NCBI GenBank assembly: GCA_046349875.1
Contig: JAXMBN010000010.1
Location: forward strand, 94,247-158,246
Source: JAXMBN01 sp046349875
GTDB lineage: Bacteria; Planctomycetota; Planctomycetia; Pirellulales; Pirellulaceae
Direction: 5' to 3'
DNA: 64,000 nt
Both the position numbers and the translations under genes were made by a program. Of the stretch, positions 1 through 8,681 are shown piece by piece (positions within the stretch are counted from its first letter, which is position 1; each line of letters starts with the position of its first letter). The notes below the pieces were generated by a model. The model was not told the origin of the DNA. It made no database searches and saw only the letters and a list, made by a program, of their open reading frames with translations.

Positions 1-2
1 TC

Positions 3-1592
3 CGAAAAGCGGGAGGTGAGAACTACGAACAGCTTGGAGCACTTTGTTATCGTCAGTGTTTTGCCGCTGGCAAATTCGTAGCGGATGCCAATGGCCAACC
101 GATGCAGTTTTCCAAGGAAAATCATTCCAATGGTTGCGTAGCCACATCGGATGTTTTCTATCCGATGGCGCCTCAGTTTCTGCTGTTTGGACCTTCGTTA
201 GCCAAATCGTTTCTTGTTCCGTTCATGAACTATGCGGAAAGTGAACGATGGAAATTTCCTTTCGCGCCCCATGATCTTGGAACCTATCCTCTCGCGAATG
301 GACAGGTTTATGGTGGTGGCGAGCGAACCGAAGAGAACCAGATGCCCGTCGAAGAATGCGGCAATCTTTTGATTTTGATGGCTGCTGTCGCCCAAATGGA
401 AGGAAACCCAAGTTTTGCAGAGAGGTATTGGAAGACTCTGGAAAAGTGGGCGCAGTATCTCAAAGAAAAGGGCTTTGATCCCGAGAATCAATTGTGCACC
501 GACGACTTTGCAGGCCACCTAGCGCATAACGTCAACTTGAGCGTCAAGGCCATCTGTGCATTGGGAGCCTATGCCAAACTGTGCGAGATGCGAGGCGATC
601 AGTCGCAAGCCGATCAATACTATTCAGTGGCGCGAAGTTTTGCAGCGCGATGGGTTCAAGAAGCCGCCGAAGGAGATCACTATCGGTTGGCATTCGATAA
701 ACAGGGAAGTTGGAGCCAAAAATACAATTTGATTTGGGATCGTATTCTTGGTCTAAAGTTGTTTCCTGCATCCGTTGCTCAGCAGGAAATGGCCTTCTAT
801 CGAAAGACCCAGAATGAGTTTGGATTGCCTCTCGACAATCGCGAAGGGTACACCAAACTCGACTGGATTCTATGGACCGCAACCTTGACCCAAAATCGCG
901 AGGATTTCGATGCCCTCGTGAATCCGGTGATGAAGTTTATCAACGAAACACCTGATCGCTCTCCGTTGACCGACTGGTATCGGACCAAGAACGCCAAGAA
1001 GGTTGGCTTCACGGCTCGGCCTGTTGTTGGCGGAGTATTCGTACAGTTCTTGTACGATGGATCGCTCTGGAAAAAGTGGGCCCAGCGCGATCAAACGAAG
1101 GCATCGAAGTGGGCTGCTATCCCCAAGCCTCCCAAGGTTACGGAAGTCGTTGCCGTTGCATCGACGGAACCAGCCGAGTGGTCTTATACCACGGAGAAGC
1201 CTGCCGCCGAATGGACAAAAACGGCGTACGATGCGACGTCGTGGAAGCGAGGCCGATCTGGTTTTGGAACGGCTCAAACGCCTGGAACTTCGGTCCATAC
1301 GACCTGGTCCACTCCAGATATTTGGCTGGTTAGAGATATCGAAATCACTCAAGACGATCTAACCGACTTGCAATGGATGGTCCATCACGATGAGAACGTC
1401 GAGATCTACATCAATGGTGCATTGGTCGAGCAATGGGAAGGCTATACGGTGCACTATAGCCATCGACATCTTTCCCCTGCTGCACGCCAGCAGTTGAAGG
1501 CGGGGAAGAATCGCATTGCGGTCCATTGCCATCAAACGGGTGGTGGCCAATACATCGATGTGGGGCTCGCCAAAGTGGTCAAGCAGAAATAG
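3..1592 (+). CDS. Secreted GtaA-like glutaminase/glycoside-hydrolase-type protein, 5'-truncated
   Basis: The reading frame is open to the window edge, so the start lies outside. The first visible residues (YRQCFAAGKFVAD) and the following NGCVATSDVFYPMAP and PLANGQVYGGGER stretches resemble the GtaA/DUF4965-DUF1793 family, whose C-terminal half is an alpha/alpha toroid. Members are secreted and annotated as glutaminases, but related proteins are glycosidases, so the substrate is uncertain. After about residue 350 (counted from the Met at 102) comes a separate domain with EWSYTTEKPAAEWTKTAYD, VHHDENVEIYINGALV and KNRIAVHCHQTGG, which is the galactose-binding/jelly-roll type often fused to planctomycete glycosidases. 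The gene is convergent with the hypothetical gene at 1706-2467. Family call is by recognition only. Confidence 0.72.
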   Translation, partial: RKAGGENYEQLGALCYRQCFAAGKFVADANGQPMQFSKENHSNGCVATSDVFYPMAPQFLLFGPSLAKSFLVPFMNYAESERWKFPFAPHDLGTYPLANGQVYGGGERTEENQMPVEECGNLLILMAAVAQMEGNPSFAERYWKTLEKWAQYLKEKGFDPENQLCTDDFAGHLAHNVNLSVKAICALGAYAKLCEMRGDQSQADQYYSVARSFAARWVQEAAEGDHYRLAFDKQGSWSQKYNLIWDRILGLKLFPASVAQQEMAFYRKTQNEFGLPLDNREGYTKLDWILWTATLTQNREDFDALVNPVMKFINETPDRSPLTDWYRTKNAKKVGFTARPVVGGVFVQFLYDGSLWKKWAQRDQTKASKWAAIPKPPKVTEVVAVASTEPAEWSYTTEKPAAEWTKTAYDATSWKRGRSGFGTAQTPGTSVHTTWSTPDIWLVRDIEITQDDLTDLQWMVHHDENVEIYINGALVEQWEGYTVHYSHRHLSPAARQQLKAGKNRIAVHCHQTGGGQYIDVGLAKVVKQK

Positions 1593-1628
1593 TGGGAAGC
1601 ACCTCGTTTTCTGTAGTTCCCGTTGTTT

Positions 1629-1659
1629 CATCACCGCATGGGTTCGCCATGCGGTGATG
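1629..1659. terminator. Hairpin between convergent genes, no T-tract
   Basis: A perfect 13-bp inverted repeat (CATCACCGCATGG / CCATGCGGTGATG) with the 5-nt loop GTTCG lies between two convergent genes. It is a likely bidirectional transcription stop by position and stem strength, but there is no T run on either side, so it is not a classical intrinsic terminator. It could also be a small palindromic repeat. Confidence 0.5.
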
Positions 1660-1705
1660 CCGCGTCGGAGAACGCTGGTTCGATCGGCGATCTCTTCAAG
1701 ATCTC

Positions 1706-2467
1706 TTACGTATCGAGCGGCAGTGGGCTATTGAGGAATGCGTGATAGAGATGGTCGAGAGCGTCAGCATTCATGGATCGAACGCTGGCGATATATCGCA
1801 ATCGAGCTCGACGCAGCACACCCTTCTCCATGAATTCCCCAAACAAATGCAACCGTAGTCCATCGGCGGCTTTCTTTTCGGGGTCACCATCCGACGCGCG
1901 ACTCCATGAAATGTCGCGCTGGTCGGTTGGGTGTACCATCAACATGGTGTATACCGGATGCCGTTGGGTACCTCGCAATCCTAACGCCGCAGAATGCTCG
2001 GGGCAGGGCTTCGTCATTTCGGCCACTGCCGGAAGCTCGTCAATAACGGCTACATCTCGCAGGGATGTTTTCTCGGGACGATAGTGGAGCACGCGATCCG
2101 TACCGACCATCTCCTCGAAGTCGAGACCCACCACCGGATGGCTCGATAGGGTTGGAGTCTGCACGCTTACCCAATAGTCGAATACGATGCTCTCGGTATT
2201 GGAATGGAGGATGCGGCAATCGAGTTGAATTCCGAAATTGCGATCCTCGTCTTCTGCGAATTTAGCCACCCAATCATTACCGCGAACGTAGGCATCATAA
2301 GGACGTTCTAGCGTCGATGCTAAACGCATCGAAAAAACGTTCTCGTGATAACCGTCGCGAGATGGATTCGCAATTTGAAGTCCCTGGACAGCCTTAGAAA
2401 GATCCATCGATAGCTGCCATCCGTGTTGAGACCAGACGACACAATCTTTTTCAAGCGACCAAGTCAT
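1706..2467 (-). CDS. Conserved-looking hypothetical protein downstream of pheT
   Basis: A 253-residue soluble protein that I do not recognise. No signal peptide or membrane segment is visible. It is rich in charged and aromatic residues (DAYVRGNDWVAKFAEDEDRNF, HSNTESIVFDYWVSVQT), and looks like an all-beta domain. The ATG has a good Shine-Dalgarno (AGGAG about 6 nt upstream) that lies at the very end of pheT. With only 9 bp between the genes it is almost certainly the last gene of the pheS-pheT transcript, so a role near translation or stress is possible but unproven. Confidence 0.75.
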   Translation of the reverse strand: MTWSLEKDCVVWSQHGWQLSMDLSKAVQGLQIANPSRDGYHENVFSMRLASTLERPYDAYVRGNDWVAKFAEDEDRNFGIQLDCRILHSNTESIVFDYWVSVQTPTLSSHPVVGLDFEEMVGTDRVLHYRPEKTSLRDVAVIDELPAVAEMTKPCPEHSAALGLRGTQRHPVYTMLMVHPTDQRDISWSRASDGDPEKKAADGLRLHLFGEFMEKGVLRRARLRYIASVRSMNADALDHLYHAFLNSPLPLDT

Positions 2468-2476
2468 GAGGATCTC

Positions 2477-4501
2477 CTAAGCGAGCAGTTTGGCTTGATA
2501 ATGCTTTTCACACGACGCTACGATCCGTTGCATGGATTCGTCCGCCTGTTGGCTCGTCAATGTCTGCGAGGCACTCTGCAAATGAACGCTGAAAAGGACT
2601 CGCTTCTTGCTTTCGCCATCCTTCTTGGCATCACGATAGATTTCGCGAAACTCAACATTCGATAGCAAGGGGCCGCCAGCTTCCACAATGGTACGTTCGA
2701 GTGTTTGCCATCGCAACGATTCGTCGACCACTAGGTTCAAGTCGCGAACGATGGCAGGGAACGGACTGATTGCTTTCAGCCGCGGAACCAAACAGATGTT
2801 TTCAATGAACCAATCGAGGTTGAGTTCCGCGACGACGATATCGCCATCGAGTTTCCAACTGTCGCGAATACGACGATGGAGCAAGCCCATCCAACCAAAC
2901 GGTTGACTTCCCTGTGTCAAACGCAACCCGCTTCCATCCGCTAGCAAGGGAGCGGCGAATTCTTCCATTTGATACGAGCACGCGCCCGCAACTCGTAGAA
3001 CCATCTCTTCGATAAGTCCGCGGACCGCGCGTAGGTCCAAGCATGAAACCATGCCGAGCGTTACTTGTTCGGACGGGAGATGGCCTCGTTTACCGTCTCC
3101 CAGGTATACGACGGCGGTTTCAAAAAGATTGACCTGCGATTGACTTTGACTCTGGTTGAAGAGTCGAACTTGAAGCAAGCTTGGTACCAAGCTACGTCGC
3201 AAGAATGTTGCACCTTCCAATAGCGGCGTCTGCGTGGTCCAGGAAGGATTGGCATTCCAGGAATCGCCGATGTCATTAAGATTCTTGGTGACGATACTCG
3301 GGGTAAGGGCTTCATCGAAACCGCCCGAAATCAACACCGATCGAACGCGATCGAGCATCACATCTTTCGGGCGTTTCGAAGAGGGAGTCATCGGGACGAG
3401 GACGTTTTCGGGTATGCGATCGTAACCATGGATGCGAGCGATCTCCTCAATGAGATCAATTTCGCGTGTGAGATCGTGCCTCCACGAAGGCGCGAGAAAC
3501 TCTAGCTGATCCTTGGTGCTTTCGGTAACCTCACAGCCTAATCGCTTGAGAATCGCTATTGTTTCCTCCCAAGGAACCTCGATTCCGAGGACTCGGAGGA
3601 TTTGTGAGCGGCGCAAGGTGATCGAATTGCGGGGAGCAGGATTGCCGCTGGTATCGACCATCCCTTCCAAGAGTTCACCACCCGCCATCTCGAGAATCAA
3701 TTGGCAACAGCGACGGCTGGCCCAATCCAATCCCATGGGATCGACTTTTCGCTCGAACCGATAGGATGAAGGCGAGTGAAGACGCAATGCACGAGCAGCC
3801 TTGCGGATCGCCATCGGGGTAAAGTCAGCTGCCTCGATCAAGACATTGACGGTTGCATCGGAAACTTCCGATTGTGCTCCTCCCATGACACCGCCGAGTG
3901 CCACGGCGCGATCGCGATCGGCAATCACGACCATGCTTGGATCGAGCGTATACGTACGATGATCGATCGCCTCAAACGTCTCTTTGAGTTTCGCGGGGCG
4001 AACAATGATTTGTTGGCCATGCAATAGATCGTAATCGAACGCATGAAGTGGTTGGCCACATTCCATCATGACATAGTTGGTTGCATCGACCACATTGTTG
4101 ATCGATTTGAGCCCGATGGCCTGCAGGCGTCGAACCATCCATTCGGGACTTGGTCCAATCTTGACGCCGCGAATCACGCGGGCAGTATAGCGAGGACAGC
4201 CTTCGGGAAATTGATTCTCGACGCGAATGGCCGATGCTGCGGTGGTCCCTTTCTTCTCTTGGCAGGTTGGGGCCGGAATGCAAACTTCACGCCCATAGAG
4301 AGCTGCTACTTCTCGAGCGATACCGATGTGTCCAAGGCAGTCGCCACGATTGCTGGTCACTTCCAAGTCGATGACGGTATCGCTTCCAACGATTTGAGTC
4401 GACTCATGGTTCAATCCAGACAACGCCAGTTTGAGCGCCAATTCGTCTGGCGACATATCCAAGAGAACGTACTGCGACAGCCAATCCCAGGCAACTAACA
4501 T
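2477..4501 (-). CDS. pheT: Phenylalanine--tRNA ligase beta subunit, short form without the tRNA-binding OB domain
   Basis: Beta chain of the (alpha beta)2 enzyme that charges tRNA-Phe. The ATG at 4501 gives the canonical N-terminus MLVAWDWLSQYV with GGGG upstream; an in-frame TTG 18 nt earlier is less likely. Visible parts are the B1 core, the B3/B4 region (SGNPAPRNSITLRRSQILRV), the B5 region (LRVLGIEV...LIEEIARIHGYDRIP), the catalytic-like core, and a C-terminal FDX-ACB anticodon-binding domain (ISPFPAIVRDLNLVVDES). At 674 residues it is about 110-120 shorter than the usual near-800-residue bacterial PheT. The loss is near residue 38, where the sequence jumps from SGLNHESTQ to VIDLEVTSNRGDCLG, skipping the EMAP/OB-fold domain. 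It follows pheS by 36 bp. Confidence 0.95.
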   Translation of the reverse strand: MLVAWDWLSQYVLLDMSPDELALKLALSGLNHESTQIVGSDTVIDLEVTSNRGDCLGHIGIAREVAALYGREVCIPAPTCQEKKGTTAASAIRVENQFPEGCPRYTARVIRGVKIGPSPEWMVRRLQAIGLKSINNVVDATNYVMMECGQPLHAFDYDLLHGQQIIVRPAKLKETFEAIDHRTYTLDPSMVVIADRDRAVALGGVMGGAQSEVSDATVNVLIEAADFTPMAIRKAARALRLHSPSSYRFERKVDPMGLDWASRRCCQLILEMAGGELLEGMVDTSGNPAPRNSITLRRSQILRVLGIEVPWEETIAILKRLGCEVTESTKDQLEFLAPSWRHDLTREIDLIEEIARIHGYDRIPENVLVPMTPSSKRPKDVMLDRVRSVLISGGFDEALTPSIVTKNLNDIGDSWNANPSWTTQTPLLEGATFLRRSLVPSLLQVRLFNQSQSQSQVNLFETAVVYLGDGKRGHLPSEQVTLGMVSCLDLRAVRGLIEEMVLRVAGACSYQMEEFAAPLLADGSGLRLTQGSQPFGWMGLLHRRIRDSWKLDGDIVVAELNLDWFIENICLVPRLKAISPFPAIVRDLNLVVDESLRWQTLERTIVEAGGPLLSNVEFREIYRDAKKDGESKKRVLFSVHLQSASQTLTSQQADESMQRIVASCEKHYQAKLLA

Positions 4502-4537
4502 ATGTGGACCCCAATGCAATAAGCAGCGGTGAGGATT

Positions 4538-5563
4538 CTAGAATTGTCGTAGAAAGCGGACGTCATTGCGATAGAGATCGCGAATGTCGGTGATACCAAA
4601 TCGTCGCATACAAAGACGCTCGATCCCTAAACCAAAAGCAAATCCGGTGTATTCATTGGGATCATATCCAACCGCTTCCAAAACGTTGGGATCGACCATC
4701 CCTGCACCACCAAATTCGATCCAGTTGTCGTTCCAAAGGAAGTCGACTTCCACGCTTGGTTCCGTGAATGGAAAGAACGATGGACGAAATCGAATGCTGA
4801 CATCGCCACCCAAGTAATTGGTTGCAAACAATCGAAGGACGCTCTTCAGTTGAGCCATCGTCACATGGCGATCGACCCAAAGACCTTCCATTTGGTGAAA
4901 CATCGGAAAGTGTGTGGCGTCGGCTTCGTCTGGGCGATACACACGTCCGAGCGAAATGATTCGAAGCGGTGGTTGCGTGGCTTCCATAACACGGATTTGC
5001 ACCGTACTCGTCTGACTTCGAAGCAAGGCAGCATCGGTTCCCGTGGGCGCACCCTTCGCTGCGGTCGCAAGATAGAAATTATCGAGTGGATCGCGTGCTG
5101 GGTGATCTTCGGGAATATTGAGGGCGACGAAGTTGTGCCACGTATCCTCGACCTCAGGGCCCTCGGTGACGGAGAATCCAAGGCGTCCCATGATCTCTTT
5201 GAGATGCTCCATCGTTTGCGTCAATGGATGCAAGTGGCCCAATGAAGGACGGAGACCGGGAAGCGTTGGATCAAGCGCGGGGCCTTTGGAAGCCGAGCGA
5301 GCATCGCCGAGCTTTTGTGTTGCGTCATCAAACAGCGTTTGCAACGCCACCCGAACTTCGTTGAACTTCTTTCCAGCTGCAGGCTTGTCTTCGCCTGAGA
5401 TCGATCCCATCTCTTTCTGGGCCGCTTTGAACCGTCCGTTCTTCGCTCCTAGAAATTCGATTCTGGCTTGCTCTAACAAATCTGCATTGTTGCAGTTGTC
5501 GAGTTGAGCTTTAGCCTCTTGGAGGAGTCGATCCAAACTTTCGAGAAATGCATTCAAAGACAT
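4538..5563 (-). CDS. pheS: Phenylalanine--tRNA ligase alpha subunit
   Basis: Catalytic alpha subunit of phenylalanyl-tRNA synthetase. The N-terminal 80 residues form the expected coiled coil (LQEAKAQLDNCNNADLLEQAR). Class II motif 2 is seen in FPMFHQMEGLWVD and motif 3 in TGFAFGLGIERLCMRRFG near the C-terminus. The ATG at 5563 is preferred over an upstream in-frame TTG at 5593 because GGTGG lies about 9 nt upstream and the protein then begins MSLNAFLESLD, as in homologues. Length of 341 residues is normal. It heads the pheS-pheT-hypothetical group and is preceded by a strong hairpin with a T-tract that could act as terminator or attenuator. Confidence 0.97.
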   Translation of the reverse strand: MSLNAFLESLDRLLQEAKAQLDNCNNADLLEQARIEFLGAKNGRFKAAQKEMGSISGEDKPAAGKKFNEVRVALQTLFDDATQKLGDARSASKGPALDPTLPGLRPSLGHLHPLTQTMEHLKEIMGRLGFSVTEGPEVEDTWHNFVALNIPEDHPARDPLDNFYLATAAKGAPTGTDAALLRSQTSTVQIRVMEATQPPLRIISLGRVYRPDEADATHFPMFHQMEGLWVDRHVTMAQLKSVLRLFATNYLGGDVSIRFRPSFFPFTEPSVEVDFLWNDNWIEFGGAGMVDPNVLEAVGYDPNEYTGFAFGLGIERLCMRRFGITDIRDLYRNDVRFLRQF

Positions 5564-5611
5564 GTTGAAAATCCACCGTTCTTCATGCCGCAATCACGGA
5601 GCCATCTCACC

Positions 5612-5641
5612 AAAAAAAGTGGGGCAGTTGTCTGCCCCACT
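5612..5641 (-). terminator. Rho-independent terminator (possible attenuator) between rplT and pheS
   Basis: Read on the minus strand, a perfect 10-bp stem (AGTGGGGCAG / CTGCCCCACT) with a 4-nt loop is followed by seven T (the first being the last base of the stem). It lies 30 nt after the rplT stop and 48 nt before the pheS ATG. It either ends the rpmI-rplT transcript or lets a fraction read through into pheST, as leader attenuators do. No Phe-rich leader peptide was found. Confidence 0.9.
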
Positions 5642-5673
5642 CAATTGGATCCGTTCGTCAAACAAGGACGGCC

Positions 5674-6033
5674 TTACGCGATGGCCAATGCCTTCTTGAC
5701 CTGAACGACGATTTGTTCGAACGCTGCTGGATCGTTGATCGCGAGTTCGGAGAGTTGCTTTCGATCCAACTGGATATTGGCTTTGAGCAAGCCATTGATG
5801 AATTGGCTGTATCGAAGGTCGAACTGACGAACCGCAGCACTGATACGAATGATCCATAGGCGGCGGAAGTCGCGACGACGACGACGACGGTCGCGATAGG
5901 CGAACACGCCAGCGCGGACCAAGTTTTCCTTTGCGGTTCGGTACAGACGACGACGTCCACCGACATAACCACTTGCGCGTCGGAATAAACGACGCTTTGC
6001 TTGGCGCCTTGCGGCACCCTTCCTGGTTCTCAT
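5674..6033 (-). CDS. rplT: 50S ribosomal protein L20
   Basis: Ribosomal protein L20, an early assembly protein of the large subunit that binds 23S rRNA. The 119-residue length and the basic N-terminus (MRTRKGAARRQAKRRLF), GYVGGRRRLYRTAKE, FAYRDRRRRRRDFRRLW and the C-terminal ALIA-like ending are typical. The ATG at 6033 is chosen because upstream in-frame codons give non-homologous residues; AGAAGG sits about 10 nt before it. It follows rpmI by 173 bp. That gap contains short inverted repeats (for example AAGCC-N5-GGCTT on the minus strand near 6115-6130) that might be an L20-binding leader, but this is only a suggestion. infC, the usual first gene of this cluster, is not in the window. Confidence 0.97.
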   Translation of the reverse strand: MRTRKGAARRQAKRRLFRRASGYVGGRRRLYRTAKENLVRAGVFAYRDRRRRRRDFRRLWIIRISAAVRQFDLRYSQFINGLLKANIQLDRKQLSELAINDPAAFEQIVVQVKKALAIA

Positions 6034-6206
6034 GGTTGAGCAACCTTCTACACTTTGTCTCTCAGGTCTCCGCAATCATCGACGACTTCATCGATGCGGG
6101 TCGGGCTACCCTGCAAGCCATCAAGGCTTGAGTTGCAATGCAAATAACACTGCAAGGCGCGGATGTTGAACCCAGAAACTTGGACTAAAACCCGATTCAA
6201 AAAAGA

Positions 6207-6410
6207 TTACAGGCTGTTACCCTTGAGGCAGTTATGAATGACTCGCTCCATGTTGGTCGCGACGCATTTCGTGCCTCGAAGTTGTCGAATTCGCTTGGGC
6301 GTTTTACGAACGGCCAAGTGAGACGTGCCTGCCTTGCGGTGCTTTGCCTTGCCATTGGCAGTCAATCGGAACCGCTTCTTGGTGGCCTTGTGCGTTTTTT
6401 GTTTGGTCAT
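6207..6410 (-). CDS. rpmI: 50S ribosomal protein L35
   Basis: Small basic ribosomal protein of 67 residues. The sequence KTHKATKKRFRLTANGKAKHRKAG is the family signature. The ATG at 6410 (MTKQKTHKATK) is taken over an in-frame TTG two codons upstream. It is the first gene of the minus-strand rpmI-rplT cluster. infC, the normal upstream neighbour, is replaced by a sodium:solute symporter gene, 118 bp away. Confidence 0.96.
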   Translation of the reverse strand: MTKQKTHKATKKRFRLTANGKAKHRKAGTSHLAVRKTPKRIRQLRGTKCVATNMERVIHNCLKGNSL

Positions 6411-6528
6411 GTTCAAAAAGGCTTTCGACTTCTATGGCTTTCCAATAATAGCAATCCACCTTGATCGCTTTCGCCAGGGAATCCCGGAGTATATCGATCC
6501 TCGGTCAAACCGCCAAGGGCTATTGGCC

Positions 6529-8022
6529 TCAGCCGGCCATTTCCTTCCCGTCCGAAGCAGCGAGATTCGTGGTTATCGTCCCATTTCCCACGGAACTCAA
6601 AGCCAATAGCCCAAAAGTGATTCCTGCATTGACCAGCAAGGTTTCAAATCCCATTTTGTACCCGCTAAAAAGAGCGGGGCTGTATTCTCGCAGAAAATAA
6701 GTTCCCACGGCAGCGATAAGGCAAATGGCCGGTACCGCTGGCTCGCGAGGCCGAGCTTTGGTCAGAATCCCGAACGCGAAGAGTCCCAAAAGGGGGCCAT
6801 ACGTGAAGCCGGCAAGAGTTAGCAGGGTCGTGATGATGGTCCCGTCCTGCCGCCAGTAGAACCAAAGTATGAAGAGCAGGAAAACAAAGGTCATTGCCAA
6901 GTGCACCGATTTGCGGACGATCTTCTGTTGGGATTCCGACCATCCCCGCTCGCGAATCCCAATAAAGTCGATGCAAGTGCTTGCCGTCAGAGCCGTAAGT
7001 GCCCCGTCAGCACTAGGGAACAACGCGCTGATCAGTCCGACGATAAATAGCAGTCCGATCCAGAATGGGAAGTTCTGCAATGCTAGTGTCGGGAAAAGTT
7101 CATCGGTTCGTTTTTCAAAGGAAGGTAGCCCAAGTTGATTGGCTTTGAGGTAGAGCAATACGCCTAGTGCTAGAAAAAGAATATTGACCAAGAGAAGCAC
7201 GATACTGAAGACCACCATATTCTTCTGGGCGTCTTTGAGCGTTCGAACGCTGAGGTTCTTTTGCATCATTTCTTGATCGAGCCCCGTCATGGCGATCGTG
7301 ATAAATATCCCGCTGATGATTTGCTTCAAGAAATAGGTATCCGACTTCCAATCGGTGTTGAAAACTTCGAGCAGTGGGCTTTTCATAAAGTCGCTCGTGA
7401 CATTTTCCATGAGCGGGTCATTCATGATATGCAGAATGGTGCCCACTAAAGCTGCAAGCATGAAGAGCGTTTGAAAAGTATCGGTCCAAACGATCGTCTT
7501 TACGCCGCCTTGAAGCGTATAAAGGAAGATCATCATCATCACGACCGAGCTGGTTGCCACAAAGGGAATCCCCATATCTTTTAGCAAGAAGACATGGATT
7601 ACGTTCAGGACGATGTAGATGCGGATCGTAGCACCGACGAGCCGGCTCACGATGAAGATTCCGCTCCCTGTTCGATAACTGGTATCACCGAATCGTTGTC
7701 GCAGGTATCCATAGATGCTGGTCAATTGCAGCTGGTAATAGATCGGGAGTAAGATTCCTGCGACCACAAAATATCCCAAGACATACCCCAAGACGACTTG
7801 AAGGTAACTCCAATGCTGCGTTTGGACGGCTCCTGGAACGCTGATAAAGGTCACGCCGCTAAGTGACGTTCCAACCATCCCAAATGCGACAACCCACCAA
7901 AGGCTTTTGCGATCCCCAGAATAAAAGGAATGCTCACCGGCTCCTCGCGATGTGTACCATGCGATTCCCAATAGTAATAGGAAATATCCAAATACAACCG
8001 AGAGGAGCAGAGGGGTAGTCAT
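6529..8022 (-). CDS. Sodium:solute symporter (SSF family)
   Basis: Integral membrane transporter that uses the sodium gradient to import a solute. About 13 hydrophobic segments span the 497 residues. The first helix region carries the SSF signature FGMVGTSLSGVTFISVPGA, and the conserved YGYLRQRFGD and SALFPSADGALTALTAST stretches follow. The substrate cannot be inferred from the sequence. Members near planctomycete hydrolases often carry sugars or sialic acid, but this one is beside ribosomal genes. Start: the ATG at 8022 is taken; an in-frame GTG seven codons upstream has no better ribosome binding site. It is divergent from the acetyltransferase gene across about 100 bp. Confidence 0.92.
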   Translation of the reverse strand: MTTPLLLSVVFGYFLLLLGIAWYTSRGAGEHSFYSGDRKSLWWVVAFGMVGTSLSGVTFISVPGAVQTQHWSYLQVVLGYVLGYFVVAGILLPIYYQLQLTSIYGYLRQRFGDTSYRTGSGIFIVSRLVGATIRIYIVLNVIHVFLLKDMGIPFVATSSVVMMMIFLYTLQGGVKTIVWTDTFQTLFMLAALVGTILHIMNDPLMENVTSDFMKSPLLEVFNTDWKSDTYFLKQIISGIFITIAMTGLDQEMMQKNLSVRTLKDAQKNMVVFSIVLLLVNILFLALGVLLYLKANQLGLPSFEKRTDELFPTLALQNFPFWIGLLFIVGLISALFPSADGALTALTASTCIDFIGIRERGWSESQQKIVRKSVHLAMTFVFLLFILWFYWRQDGTIITTLLTLAGFTYGPLLGLFAFGILTKARPREPAVPAICLIAAVGTYFLREYSPALFSGYKMGFETLLVNAGITFGLLALSSVGNGTITTNLAASDGKEMAG

Positions 8023-8121
8023 GGCGAGCTCTTGTGGATCCACTAAAATTGCGATGCCACATGATAATCATTTGATGAAGAAGAAAAAACGGGCACACCT
8101 ATCGTGCGCTCGGGAGCCGTT

Positions 8122-8619
8122 ATGAACAACGAAGTAGCCCAGAAGAATGACGATTCTCAAGAGATTCGCATTCGCGCGGCCCTGCGAAGCGATTGCCATG
8201 AAATGATGCAGCTCATCCACGAGCTGGCCGAGTTTGAAAGAGCTCCCGACGAAGTGACCGTCTCGTTTGATCATTTCGTCGAATCAGGATTCGGTTCGCA
8301 TCCCGTGTGGTACGCCCTCGTTGCAACGCACGGTTCCTCCGAACGGGAAAAGCTGATTGGATTTGCGCTTTACTATATTCGGTATTCGACTTGGAAAGGG
8401 CAAAGGCTTTATCTCGAAGACCTTCTCGTTACCCAAGAGTATCGTGGCCAAGGTATCGGAAGGCGGCTGATGGAAGCACTGATCGAAGAAGCGAAACGCC
8501 GCGAATTTTCTGGGATGGCTTGGCAAGCCTTGGATTGGAACGAGCCTGCCATTCGCTTTTACGAATCGTATGGCGCAGTTGCCAATCACGAGTGGATCAA
8601 CTTTCAGCTCGACCTCTAA
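8122..8619 (+). CDS. GNAT-family N-acetyltransferase, diamine acetyltransferase-like
   Basis: A 165-residue acetyl-CoA-dependent N-acetyltransferase. The acetyl-CoA pyrophosphate loop is visible as LLVTQEYRGQGIGRRLMEAL, followed by the conserved ALDWNEPAIRFYESYGA helix and strand. This overall pattern (IRAALRSDCHEMMQLIHELAEFE at the N-terminus, LYYIRYSTWKGQRLYLEDLLV in the middle) matches the spermidine/spermine or thialysine acetyltransferase subgroup. The ATG at 8122 has GGGAG 6 nt upstream and is preferred to the in-frame GTG at 8104. It stands alone, divergent from the symporter. Confidence 0.9.
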   Translation: MNNEVAQKNDDSQEIRIRAALRSDCHEMMQLIHELAEFERAPDEVTVSFDHFVESGFGSHPVWYALVATHGSSEREKLIGFALYYIRYSTWKGQRLYLEDLLVTQEYRGQGIGRRLMEALIEEAKRREFSGMAWQALDWNEPAIRFYESYGAVANHEWINFQLDL

Positions 8620-8681
8620 CGCAAACGACGGATTCGTAGCGGCTTACTAAGAACTCGCGTTCCCTCTGAAGAACAGGGCTA

